Source: Tissierellaceae bacterium
Lineage (GTDB): Bacteria; Bacillota; Clostridia; Tissierellales; Tissierellaceae
Reading direction: 5' to 3'
DNA: 34,268 nucleotides
Assembly (NCBI GenBank): GCA_029257065.1
Contig: JARIDA010000100.1
Location: forward strand, 1 to 34,268
This document shows positions 13,674 through 22,059 of this stretch, in pieces. A program made the translations under genes and the position numbers. Numbering within the stretch: the first letter of the stretch is position 1; every line of letters starts with the position of its first letter. The notes under the pieces are model-generated. The model made no database searches and was not told where the DNA came from. It saw only the letters and a list, made by a program, of their open reading frames with translations.

Positions 13674-15014
13674 ATGGCCGTAAATAGGGTAAAAAAAAGC
13701 ATATTATTAAATCCATCTCGTATATTGGTTTTAGGATTTGGTTTTTTAATACTTATAGGGACTATTTTATTGAATTTGCCAGTTGCATCTAAAACAGGTG
13801 AAAGTATAGGTTTTATAAATGCATTATTCACAGCTTCATCTTCTGTATGCGTGACTGGATTGGTTGTTGTAAATACATCTGATCACTGGACCACATTTGG
13901 ACATGTGATTATAATACTATTAATTCAAATAGGAGCTTTAGGATTTATGACAATGGCAACTGTAATTGCTTTGTTTTTGGGAAAGAGAATAAGTTTAAGA
14001 GAAAGATTAGTAATAAAAGAGCAATTAAATCAAGAAAGCATGTCAGGACTTGTTAGATTAACCAAGTATGTAATTATAGCAACTCTTACAATAGAAGCTA
14101 TTGGAGCTATTTTTCTATCAATTAAATTTATACCTACATATGGAATTAAAAAAGGTATATGGTTCTCCGTATTTCATTCTATATCAGCTTTTTGTAATGC
14201 AGGATTTGACTTATTAGGTGATAGCTTAGTTTCTTATTCTGGAGATTGGATTGTTAACCTTACCATAACAAGTCTTGTAATTCTAGGAGGATTAGGATTT
14301 GGAGTTTATATAGATATAAAAAATAAGAAAAGTTTTAAAAAACTACAATTGCATTCAAAATTAGTAATAACAATAAGTGTTATACTATTAGTAGTTGGTA
14401 GTATAGGTTTTTTCGTATTGGAATATAATAATTTAGGAACTATTAAGGATTTGAGTTTAAGTGAGAAGGGTCTAATTTCTTATTTTCAATCTGTAGTAGC
14501 AAGAACAGCTGGATTTAACACAGTTGATTTGAATTTTATTCACGAAAGTACAGCTTTTTTCTTGATAATATTAATGTTTATAGGTGGCTCTCCAGGATCT
14601 ACAGGCGGAGGAATTAAAACTACAACATTTGGAATTTTAGTACTAACCACTTTATCAGTTATAAAAGGAAATAAGGATGTGGAAATATTTAAAAAGAGAA
14701 TACCCACAGACATAATACATAGAGCATTAGCAATTGTAAGTATATCTTTGTTGGTTATAATAATGGTGTCTCTAATACTAACAATAACAGAAGATGTTAG
14801 ATTTATAGACATACTATTTGAGTCCACATCAGCATTTGCAACAGTAGGTGTAAGTAGAGGAATAACTGCAAATTTGAGTGATATAGGAAAGTTAATAATA
14901 TCTTTAACCATGTATATAGGAAGAGTGGGACCACTTACAATGGGACTTGCCTTTGCATCTAGAAGTAGTATGAAAAATTATAGATATTCAGAGGGTAATA
15001 TTTTAGTTGGTTAG
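13674..15014 (+). CDS. ktrB: Ktr potassium uptake system, membrane subunit (TrkH/KtrB family)
   Basis: A 446-residue integral membrane protein of the superfamily of K+ transporters. Its four M1-P-M2 repeats show the selectivity-filter loops: SSSVCVTGLV (~56-65), FCNAGFD (~172-178), RTAGFNT (~276-282) and FATVGVS (~388-394), each with the key glycine. The IGGSPGSTGGGIKTTTF segment between loops 3 and 4 is the flexible gating loop of the family. KtrB dimers take up K+, usually with Na+ dependence, under control of the cytosolic KtrA ring. ktrA begins 11 bases downstream, so the two form a complex from one operon. No c-di-AMP riboswitch was seen in the 82-base gap upstream. Length (446) fits KtrB better than the longer proteobacterial TrkH. 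Confidence 0.94.
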   Translation: MAVNRVKKSILLNPSRILVLGFGFLILIGTILLNLPVASKTGESIGFINALFTASSSVCVTGLVVVNTSDHWTTFGHVIIILLIQIGALGFMTMATVIALFLGKRISLRERLVIKEQLNQESMSGLVRLTKYVIIATLTIEAIGAIFLSIKFIPTYGIKKGIWFSVFHSISAFCNAGFDLLGDSLVSYSGDWIVNLTITSLVILGGLGFGVYIDIKNKKSFKKLQLHSKLVITISVILLVVGSIGFFVLEYNNLGTIKDLSLSEKGLISYFQSVVARTAGFNTVDLNFIHESTAFFLIILMFIGGSPGSTGGGIKTTTFGILVLTTLSVIKGNKDVEIFKKRIPTDIIHRALAIVSISLLVIIMVSLILTITEDVRFIDILFESTSAFATVGVSRGITANLSDIGKLIISLTMYIGRVGPLTMGLAFASRSSMKNYRYSEGNILVG

Positions 15015-15025
15015 GAGGAGAAAAC

Positions 15026-15685
15026 ATGAGATCATTTGTGGTTATCGGATGTGGAAGATTTGGGTCTTCAGTAGCTACTAATTTATATGAATTAGGTAAT
15101 GAGGTAATGGTAATTGATTCATCAGAAGAAATAGTTAATGAAATATCTTCCAGTGTAACTCATGCAGTTCAAGCAAATGTTATGGATGAAAGCGTATTGG
15201 AAGACTTAGGACTGAGTAATTTTGATGTTGCTATAATTGCAATAGGTTCTGAATTAGAAGCTTCAGTAATGGCTACACTAGCAGCAAAGGAATTGGGAAT
15301 TAAAAAAGTTATAGCAAAAGCACAATCTAAATTTCATAGTAAAATATTAAAGAAAATAGGAGCAGACAAGGTAATATTTCCTGAACAGGATATGGGCAGA
15401 AAGGTTGCTCATAATTTAAATTCTACAAATATATTTGATGTTATAGAGTTTTCCCCAGAATACAGCATTGTAGAAATGAAAGTTATAGATGATTGGGCAG
15501 GAAAAAGTCTATATGATTTAAATTTGAGAAGTGAATATCATGTAACAGTTATAGCAATAAGAAGAGATGAGGAAGTAGATGTTAGTCCAAGTGCACTTGA
15601 TACACTAACAGATGAGGATATATTAGTAATTATAGGTAATGTTGAAGATGTAGAAAAATTAGAAAAGATAGTTGGAGAAAAATAA
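15026..15685 (+). CDS. ktrA: Ktr potassium uptake system, RCK regulatory subunit
   Basis: A 219-residue cytosolic regulator. The RCK-N Rossmann domain begins FVVIGCGRFGSSVATNLYEL (GxGxxG for nucleotide binding), with an acidic end of strand 2 (VIDSSEEIV). The RCK-C (TrkA_C) domain covers residues ~140-219 (FSPEYSIVEMKVIDDWAGKSLYDLN...DEDILVIIGNVEDVEKL). KtrA octamers bind ATP or ADP, and often c-di-AMP at RCK-C, to open or close the KtrB pore. It follows ktrB closely, and its stop codon directly abuts the start codon of the methyltransferase gene. Confidence 0.94.
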   Translation: MRSFVVIGCGRFGSSVATNLYELGNEVMVIDSSEEIVNEISSSVTHAVQANVMDESVLEDLGLSNFDVAIIAIGSELEASVMATLAAKELGIKKVIAKAQSKFHSKILKKIGADKVIFPEQDMGRKVAHNLNSTNIFDVIEFSPEYSIVEMKVIDDWAGKSLYDLNLRSEYHVTVIAIRRDEEVDVSPSALDTLTDEDILVIIGNVEDVEKLEKIVGEK

Positions 15686-16474
15686 ATGGATATAACCAGT
15701 GTAAATAATAATTTAATAAAAGAAATAAAAAAACTTTATAAAAAACGAGATAGAATAAAGATGGGACTATTTATAGTTGAGGGAATAAAGATGATTCAAG
15801 AAGCTCTAGACAATGACTATTATTTAGAGCATGTTTTATATAGTGAAAAACTATTAAATGTTAAAAATGGAAAAGATTTATATGAAACTTTAGAGGGAAT
15901 GGAAATTTCAAAAAAAGTAACAGAAGAAGTTTTTAATGAAATATCTGACACTGAAAATCCTCAAGGAGTTATAGGAATAGCAAAATTAAAGTTAAATGAT
16001 ATAAAAAGTATAAATATAGAAAAAAGCTCAAAGCTGATATATTTAGATGGGTTACAAGATCCAGGAAACATGGGAACCATAATAAGAACTGCGGATGCAT
16101 TTAATATGGATGGGGTTATAATAAAGTCTGGAACCGTGGATCCTTATAATCCTAAAGTTGTAAGGTCTTCAATGGGATCTATATTTAGAGTCCCTATATA
16201 TTATTCTAATAGCTTAAATGAGGATATAGATTATTTGAAACAAGAAGGATATAAATTTTTAGTAACAAATCTGGAAGAGAGTAGAGATATTAAAGAAATC
16301 GATTTCAATAGGTCAATCACAGTTATAGGAAATGAATCAGTAGGTGTAAGTAGAAAAATATTAGAAGAATCAGATCAATTAATAAAAATAAATATGCCAG
16401 GAAAATCAGAATCTTTAAACGCAGGAGTTGCTGCTTCTATAATAATGTATGAAGCAAGTAAAAGTATAGGTTGA
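15686..16474 (+). CDS. TrmH/SpoU family RNA 2'-O-methyltransferase
   Basis: A 262-residue SPOUT-class methyltransferase acting on tRNA or rRNA ribose. The N-terminal substrate-binding domain (residues ~1-95) contains FIVEGIKMIQEAL. The trefoil-knot domain carries the three SpoU motifs: LDGLQDPGNMGTIIRTADAF (~115-134), RSSMGSIFRVPI, and the motif 2/3 pair VIGNESVGVSRK and NMPGKSESLNAGVAASIIMYE. The ATG touches the ktrA stop codon; the ribosome binding site GGAG is inside the end of ktrA. In Bacillus subtilis the equivalent gene (ysgA) also precedes pheS, so the location is conserved. The precise target nucleotide cannot be read from the sequence, so RlmB or TrmH is not assigned. Confidence 0.92.
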   Translation: MDITSVNNNLIKEIKKLYKKRDRIKMGLFIVEGIKMIQEALDNDYYLEHVLYSEKLLNVKNGKDLYETLEGMEISKKVTEEVFNEISDTENPQGVIGIAKLKLNDIKSINIEKSSKLIYLDGLQDPGNMGTIIRTADAFNMDGVIIKSGTVDPYNPKVVRSSMGSIFRVPIYYSNSLNEDIDYLKQEGYKFLVTNLEESRDIKEIDFNRSITVIGNESVGVSRKILEESDQLIKINMPGKSESLNAGVAASIIMYEASKSIG

Positions 16475-16478
16475 TTTC

Positions 16479-16507
16479 TTGAAATCTTAGCCCTTAAATG
16501 CTATAAT
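16479..16507 (+). promoter_or_regulatory. pheST promoter
   Basis: TTGAAA (16479-16484), a 17-bp spacer and a consensus TATAAT (16502-16507) start 5 bases after the methyltransferase stop codon. Initiation near 16514 gives an approximately 77-base leader. Confidence 0.75.
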
Positions 16508-16530
16508 TAAACTGATTAAAATAAGGGAAT

Positions 16531-16558
16531 GGGCCTTTTTTTAAAGGTCCTTTTTTTA
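16531..16558 (+). terminator. Terminator/attenuator between the pheST promoter and pheS
   Basis: GGGCCTTT (16531-16538) pairs with AAAGGTCC (16543-16550; one G-U pair), followed by TTTTTTT. It can end transcripts of the ktrBA-methyltransferase operon. Because it lies downstream of the pheST promoter it must also be read through by pheST transcripts. No T-box core is present. Confidence 0.82.
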
Positions 16559-16590
16559 TATTGAAGAAGTCATAGAAAAGGAGTAGAGTG

Positions 16591-17613
16591 ATGAAAGAGA
16601 AATTAGAAAATATTAAAGAAACTGCTTTATCAAAAATCAATGAAATTAAAGATTTAAATAAATTAGAGGAACTGAGAGTTAAAGTATTAGGAAAAAAGGG
16701 TGAATTGACATCCGTACTTAGAGGAATGGGAAAACTTTCAGCTGATGAGAGACCTGAAATGGGTAAATTAGCAAACCAAGTTAGAGATGAAATTGAAGCG
16801 GCTATGGGAGAACTTAAAGATGATTTGGAAGAAAAGTTGAAATTCCAGAAAATGTCATTGGAAACTTTGGACATAACTATTCAAAAGGAATTACATAAGT
16901 TAGGACATAGGCATCCACTTATGCAGACGATAGAAGAGTTAGAAAACTTATTTATAAGTATGGGTTTTTCAGTGGTAGTAGGACCTGAGGTGGAAACTGT
17001 TGCTAATAATTTTGATTCATTAAATTCACCTAAAAACCACCCATCTAGGGATTTATCAGATACATTTTATTTCAATGAAGAATTGTTGTTAAGAACTCAT
17101 ACATCACCAGTTCAAATAAGAGCTATGAAAGAAATTGGAGCTCCTTTAAGAATAGTATCATCAGGAAGAACATTTAGGCCAGATGCAGTAGACGATACTC
17201 ATTCACCGATGTTTCACCAGTTAGAAGGATTAGTAATTGATGAAAATGTAAACATGGGTAATCTTATGTATACTTTAAATATATTTATAAAAGAATTGTT
17301 TGGAGAAGATATTGAAACTAGATACAGACCTCATCACTTTCCATTTACAGAACCATCTGCAGAGGTAGATGTTTCTTGTTTATCATGTAGAGGGAAAGGA
17401 TGCGAAACATGTAGTAATACAGGCTGGGATATGGAACTTTTAGGCTGTGGAATGGTTCATCCTAATGTTCTGGAAAATTGCGGAATAGATTCAGAGAAAT
17501 ATAGTGGTTTTGCATTTGGAATGGGAATAGACAGAATAACAATGATAAAATATGGAATTCCAAATATAAGATTATTATTTGAAAATGACAATAGATTTTT
17601 AGAACAATTTTAA
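16591..17613 (+). CDS. pheS: Phenylalanine--tRNA ligase alpha subunit
   Basis: The 340-residue catalytic subunit of the (alpha-beta)2 class II synthetase. The N-terminal ~85 residues are the coiled-coil arm that contacts tRNA. The core has LGHRHPLMQTIEELE, motif 2 FRPDAVDDTHSPMFHQLEGL, a GCGMVHPNVL segment and motif 3 FAFGMGIDRITMIKYGIPNIRLL. It includes the CLSCRGKGCETCSNTGW segment, a cysteine-rich loop that could bind metal. The ATG at 16591 lies 7 bases after AAAGGAG. A GTG 3 bases upstream is possible but too close to the ribosome binding site. pheT follows 23 bases downstream. Confidence 0.97.
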   Translation: MKEKLENIKETALSKINEIKDLNKLEELRVKVLGKKGELTSVLRGMGKLSADERPEMGKLANQVRDEIEAAMGELKDDLEEKLKFQKMSLETLDITIQKELHKLGHRHPLMQTIEELENLFISMGFSVVVGPEVETVANNFDSLNSPKNHPSRDLSDTFYFNEELLLRTHTSPVQIRAMKEIGAPLRIVSSGRTFRPDAVDDTHSPMFHQLEGLVIDENVNMGNLMYTLNIFIKELFGEDIETRYRPHHFPFTEPSAEVDVSCLSCRGKGCETCSNTGWDMELLGCGMVHPNVLENCGIDSEKYSGFAFGMGIDRITMIKYGIPNIRLLFENDNRFLEQF

Positions 17614-17636
17614 TATGAAAATAAAGGAGAGATAAG

Positions 17637-20030
17637 ATGCTTTTACCTATAAAATGGCTAAGAGATTATGTAGATATAGATGAGGATATAAGAACAATAA
17701 CAGATGGTTTAACCTATTCAGGATCTCATATAGAGTCAATAATTGAATTAGATAAAGAAATAAAGGGCGTAGTTGTAGGCAAAATATTAGAAATAGAAGC
17801 TCATAAAGATGCAGATAAATTAGTAGTATGTAAGGTAGATGTTGGTGAAGAAATTGTCCAAATAGTAACAGGAGCTACTAATATTAGAGAGGGACAATTA
17901 GTACCTGTGGCTTTGGTTGGAGCGGTTTTGGCAGGAAATTTTAAAATAGAAGAAAGTGAATTAAGGGGAGTAAAGTCCTTTGGAATGCTTTGTTCATTAG
18001 AGGAACTAGGATATGGAGAAAATGTAATACCTAAAGAAGCAGTTGATGGGATATATGAGGTAAGAGGAGACTATAAAATAGGAACACCAATAGAAGAAGT
18101 CCTAGAGATGGATGGTTATGTATTGGAGATAGAAATAACTCCTAACAGACAGGACTGTTTAAGTATAATAGGTCTAGCTAGAGAAACAGCAGCTACTTTT
18201 GATAAAAAAGTTAAGGAACCTACAATTGAAATAAAAGAAGAAGTTGATCATATATCTGAATATGTAGAAATAGAAATAGAATCAGAAAATTGTAATAGAT
18301 ATTATGCAAGAGTTATTAAAGATGTAAAAATAGAGCCTTCTCCAATTTGGTTACAGAATAGACTTATGGAAGCTGGAATGAGACCAATAAATAATATAGT
18401 GGATATAACTAATTATATTATGCTGGAATATGGACAACCTTTACATGCATTTGATTTAGATAGAGTAAATGGTAATAAAGTAATAGTTCGCCAAGCAAAA
18501 GATGGAGAACAAATAAAAACATTAGATGATCAGGATAGAAAATTAGATGAAAATGATTTAGTTATAGCAGATGAGACTAATCCCATTGGAATAGCAGGTG
18601 TTATGGGCGGATTTGATTCCGAGATAACAGAGGATACAAAAATAGTAATGTTAGAATCAGCAGTATTCGATCCAAGAAGCATAAGACTAACATCTAAAAA
18701 GTTCAATTTAAGATCAGAGGCTTCATCTAGATTTGAAAAAGGAATAGATCCTAATTTAGCTAAAAAAGCAGGAGATAGATTTTGTCAATTAGTAGAAGAG
18801 TTGGGAGCAGGAAAGATAATTAAAGGAAATATAGATGAATATGAAGAAATTGTTAAACCCAAGACTATTGACTTAAGGGTTAAAAGGGTTAATGATCTAT
18901 TAGGTACGGATTTGGAAAGGGAAACAATAACAAAATATTTAGAAGGCTTAGGATTTAAAGTTGAAAAAGATGAAGAAATTTTAAAAGTAACAGTTCCAAC
19001 TTATAGATTAGATATCTATGTGGAAGTAGATTTAATAGAAGAGATAGGAAGACTTTATGGATTTCATAATATAAAACCGGAACCACTTAAAGGTACTCTT
19101 TCGAGAGGAGAAAAACCTTATGCAAGAATAATAGAAGATAAATCAAAAGAGATATTAAGTGCATTAGGATTAAATGAAATTGTAACTTATTCATTTATAA
19201 GTCCTAAAGCATATGATAAATTGAGAATAGATAAAAAAGATGAATTAAGAGATTATATAGAATTATTAAACCCATTAGGTGAAGATTATAGTGTTATGAG
19301 AACAACATTGTTGTCTAATATGATGGATACACTATCTAGAAATTATAATAGAAAAGTAAAATCTACATTTCTATATGAAATAGGAACTCTATTCACAGCA
19401 GAAAAACTTCCTATAATCGAAATACCAAATGAAGATAGAGCCCTAGTATTAGGTGGATATGGAAATAATATAGATTTTTATACTATTAAATCAGTTGTAG
19501 ATTCACTATTGTCTAAAATAGGAATTAGAGGATATGAATATGTAAGAGAAGAGGATAATCCAGTATTTCATCCAGGTAGAACAGCAAATATAATTTTAGA
19601 TGGAAAAATATTAGGTAGAATTGGTGAAGTACACCCAGATACTATAGAGAACTATGGTATTAAAGAAAGAGTTTATTTAGGACAGTTAGACTATGATATA
19701 GTTAAGGAAGAATCAAAACTAGAAATATCATTTAAAGAGCTACCTAAATATCCATCAGTTACAAGAGATTTAGCTCTTGTATTAGATGAAAGTGTATTAG
19801 TTGGTGAAATTGAAAAGGTTATAAATAAACATGGTAAGGATTTAATTGAAAAGATAGAACTATTTGATATATATACAGGAGATCAAATACCAGAGGGTAA
19901 GAAAAGTGTAGCATATTCTATAATATATAGATCTTATGAGAAAACATTGACTGATAAAGAGATAAATAGTGTACAAAATAATTTGATAGAAGATCTAGAA
20001 AAGAGTTTTGATGCAGAACTAAGATCATAA
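17637..20030 (+). CDS. pheT: Phenylalanine--tRNA ligase beta subunit
   Basis: The 797-residue beta subunit that supports tRNA binding and editing. In order: the N-terminal domain with tRNA-binding OB fold (residues ~40-150, VVVGKILEIEAHKDADKLVVCKVDVGE), B3/B4 editing domain (~205-400, RMEAGMRPINNIVDITNYIMLEYGQPLHAFDLDRV-type region), B5 (~400-475, DLRVKRVNDLLGTDL), the catalytic-like core (~480-700) and the C-terminal anticodon-binding FDX-ACB domain (~705-797, PKYPSVTRDLALVLDESVLVGEIEKV). The editing domain removes tyrosine wrongly attached to tRNA-Phe in known enzymes. A strong terminator begins at the stop codon. Confidence 0.97.
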   Translation: MLLPIKWLRDYVDIDEDIRTITDGLTYSGSHIESIIELDKEIKGVVVGKILEIEAHKDADKLVVCKVDVGEEIVQIVTGATNIREGQLVPVALVGAVLAGNFKIEESELRGVKSFGMLCSLEELGYGENVIPKEAVDGIYEVRGDYKIGTPIEEVLEMDGYVLEIEITPNRQDCLSIIGLARETAATFDKKVKEPTIEIKEEVDHISEYVEIEIESENCNRYYARVIKDVKIEPSPIWLQNRLMEAGMRPINNIVDITNYIMLEYGQPLHAFDLDRVNGNKVIVRQAKDGEQIKTLDDQDRKLDENDLVIADETNPIGIAGVMGGFDSEITEDTKIVMLESAVFDPRSIRLTSKKFNLRSEASSRFEKGIDPNLAKKAGDRFCQLVEELGAGKIIKGNIDEYEEIVKPKTIDLRVKRVNDLLGTDLERETITKYLEGLGFKVEKDEEILKVTVPTYRLDIYVEVDLIEEIGRLYGFHNIKPEPLKGTLSRGEKPYARIIEDKSKEILSALGLNEIVTYSFISPKAYDKLRIDKKDELRDYIELLNPLGEDYSVMRTTLLSNMMDTLSRNYNRKVKSTFLYEIGTLFTAEKLPIIEIPNEDRALVLGGYGNNIDFYTIKSVVDSLLSKIGIRGYEYVREEDNPVFHPGRTANIILDGKILGRIGEVHPDTIENYGIKERVYLGQLDYDIVKEESKLEISFKELPKYPSVTRDLALVLDESVLVGEIEKVINKHGKDLIEKIELFDIYTGDQIPEGKKSVAYSIIYRSYEKTLTDKEINSVQNNLIEDLEKSFDAELRS

Positions 20031-20058
20031 AAAGAGTAGATAAATCTACTCTTTTTCT
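20029..20058 (+). terminator. Intrinsic terminator after pheT
   Basis: AAAAAGAGTAGA (20029-20040) pairs perfectly with TCTACTCTTTTT (20045-20056) around TAAA. It overlaps the pheT stop codon. No good promoter was seen between it and the zapA-like gene 25 bases on, so some read-through is likely. Confidence 0.9.
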
Positions 20059-20080
20059 AAAAATATAAGGAGAGGGAGTT

Positions 20081-22033
20081 ATGGCGGAGAAGAAAAGAAT
20101 AGAAGTAGAAATAGATGGTCGTAACTTTACAGTGGTAGGATCTGGTAGTCAGGAGTATGTGGAAGAAATAGCTACCTATATTGATGAAAAAATTAAAGAT
20201 ATATCATCTAAAAATACTAGACTATCTCAATTAATGGCAGCCACTTTAGCTGCATTCAATATAACAGATGAACTTTACAAAAAAGAGGATTCAAATAAGA
20301 ATTTGGAAATAGAAATGGAAGTTCTAAGAGAAAAATATGAAAAAGTACTATCGGAAAATAAGGATAAGGAAATTTCTGAAGAAAATTTATTTAATAAGGT
20401 TAAAGAATATAAAATAATATTGGATAAAAACAAAGAGAAAATAGAATCAAAAAATTCAGAAATAGATAAGATGAAAAAAGAACTTCAAGATAAGGAAAAT
20501 TTAATACTTGAAAACGTAGAAACAAACAATAATTTATTAAATGAATTAAATATAACAGAAGAAGAGAATAAAAAACAAAAAAATAAATTGGAATTACTAA
20601 ACAAATCAGATATGGATAAAGAAAAAGAGATAGACAGATTAAAAATGGAATTGGATGAATTAAAAGAAAAATATGAAATTGAAACTAAAAAAGCCAAAGA
20701 ACAAAGACAAGAAATTATCCATAACCAAGAGGAATTTAAAAGATTAGAAAAGATAAAAGAGAATTTGTCCAATGAAAATAAGAGAAATAAAGAAATAATA
20801 AAGGAAAAATCAGATAAAAATGTTCAATTAGATGAAGAAAATACTGAAATCAAGAGTAAATTAAGAGTTTTAAATGAACAAATAGAAATAAAAAACAAAA
20901 AAATAGAGGAAATACAGCTTAATAACAAGTCAATAAAAGAGAAATTAGATTTAGAAAAACTTGGAAATGAAGAATTAGAAGCAGAATTAAATTTAAAAGA
21001 AGATGAACTGGAAGAATTTAATCGAGTTAAAATTAGTTTAGAAGCAGATATAAAAAAATTAGAGTCAAATAAAAGTGATAGAGATACTGAACTGAATAGA
21101 TATAAACGAGAAATAGAAGTTATAAAGGAAAATTATAGAAATTTAAATGAGGACTTTAATAAATTGAGATTAAAAGAGACAGATCTTAATAAAGAAATAG
21201 AAATTTATAAAGAAGATATAGAATCTAAAAAAGAAAAAATATCTGAAAGTAATCTTATCGTAAAAGATTTAAATGAAGATCTAGATAGATTAGGAAGAAT
21301 TCATAGAGAACTTAGTCATGAATTGGTAAGTGTAAAAAAAGAATTAGAGTCTATAATAGAAGAAAAAGAAAAATTATCCATTAATCTGGTTGAGTGTAGA
21401 GAAGAACTAGACAAAAACAATTTAAATTCTAAAAATGATAAGATTAAAATAGAAAAACTTAAGTCTGAAAAAGAAAATATGTCTATCAGTATTAAAGATT
21501 ATAAAGAAAGATTAGAGAAATTATCTGAGAATAAAAATAGAATGGAAAGAGAATTAAAAATAGAATTAGAAAAAAATGATAAAAAGACAGACATCTTAAA
21601 TAGTCAAAAATCAGAATATAAATTACTTAAATCAGATTTTCATAATAAAGATCAAGAGCTAAATCAGATAAAAATAGATTTAGACAAAATAAAAGCTTCT
21701 AAAAAAAGCTTGGAAGAGAAATTAGAGGAATCAAATAGGAACAAGCAGGATAAAGATAGAGATATTAAAAAACAAAAAGAAGAGATAGAAAAACTATCAA
21801 AGAAAATATTAGAAGTTAAATCTAAATATGATGACAATGAAGAAGAGATTAAAGAAAAAACAAAAAGATTATCAGAAATAGAAAGAGAAATTGAAAGTAA
21901 AACTCAGTCTGTTAAATTTAAAGATGAAGAATTAATTAGAAGCCAAAATATGATTAGAAGTTTACAAGACAAAATATTAGATCACCAGATAAAATTAGAT
22001 GAAGCTAATAACAGATTAAAAGAGTTAGAATAG
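20081..22033 (+). CDS. ZapA domain fused to a ~560-residue coiled coil
   Basis: A 650-residue protein. Residues ~1-75 (KKRIEVEIDGRNFTVVGSGS, then EEIATYIDEKIKDI, then LSQLMAATLAAFNITDELY) match ZapA, the small factor that bundles FtsZ filaments at the division site. Ordinary ZapA is about 85-130 residues. Here the reading frame continues without a break for some 560 residues of uninterrupted Lys/Glu/Asn/Leu-rich sequence with heptad-like spacing, few prolines or glycines and no membrane segment. It is best read as one long cytoplasmic coiled coil. The position after pheT is the normal place of zapA in Firmicutes, supporting orthology of the head. By inference the tail could give ZapA a long spacer or scaffold (over 50 nm if fully extended). 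Simple low-complexity growth of a tail is the alternative. RBS AAGGAGAGGGAG. Confidence 0.88.
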   Translation: MAEKKRIEVEIDGRNFTVVGSGSQEYVEEIATYIDEKIKDISSKNTRLSQLMAATLAAFNITDELYKKEDSNKNLEIEMEVLREKYEKVLSENKDKEISEENLFNKVKEYKIILDKNKEKIESKNSEIDKMKKELQDKENLILENVETNNNLLNELNITEEENKKQKNKLELLNKSDMDKEKEIDRLKMELDELKEKYEIETKKAKEQRQEIIHNQEEFKRLEKIKENLSNENKRNKEIIKEKSDKNVQLDEENTEIKSKLRVLNEQIEIKNKKIEEIQLNNKSIKEKLDLEKLGNEELEAELNLKEDELEEFNRVKISLEADIKKLESNKSDRDTELNRYKREIEVIKENYRNLNEDFNKLRLKETDLNKEIEIYKEDIESKKEKISESNLIVKDLNEDLDRLGRIHRELSHELVSVKKELESIIEEKEKLSINLVECREELDKNNLNSKNDKIKIEKLKSEKENMSISIKDYKERLEKLSENKNRMERELKIELEKNDKKTDILNSQKSEYKLLKSDFHNKDQELNQIKIDLDKIKASKKSLEEKLEESNRNKQDKDRDIKKQKEEIEKLSKKILEVKSKYDDNEEEIKEKTKRLSEIEREIESKTQSVKFKDEELIRSQNMIRSLQDKILDHQIKLDEANNRLKELE

Positions 22034-22059
22034 TAAAGTATTGGAGGAATTATAATTTA

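Noticed and set aside
16529-16564. 11-codon ORF in the pheST leader (MGLFLKVLFLY) with two Phe codons, like an attenuation leader peptide
   Set aside because: The only purine-rich stretch (AAGGGA) directly touches the ATG, too close to act as a ribosome binding site, and the Phe codons come simply from the terminator T-runs.
20485-20772. Antisense ORF within the coiled-coil gene
   Set aside because: It is a serine/phenylalanine/leucine-rich shadow of the Lys/Glu-rich coding strand without a ribosome binding site.
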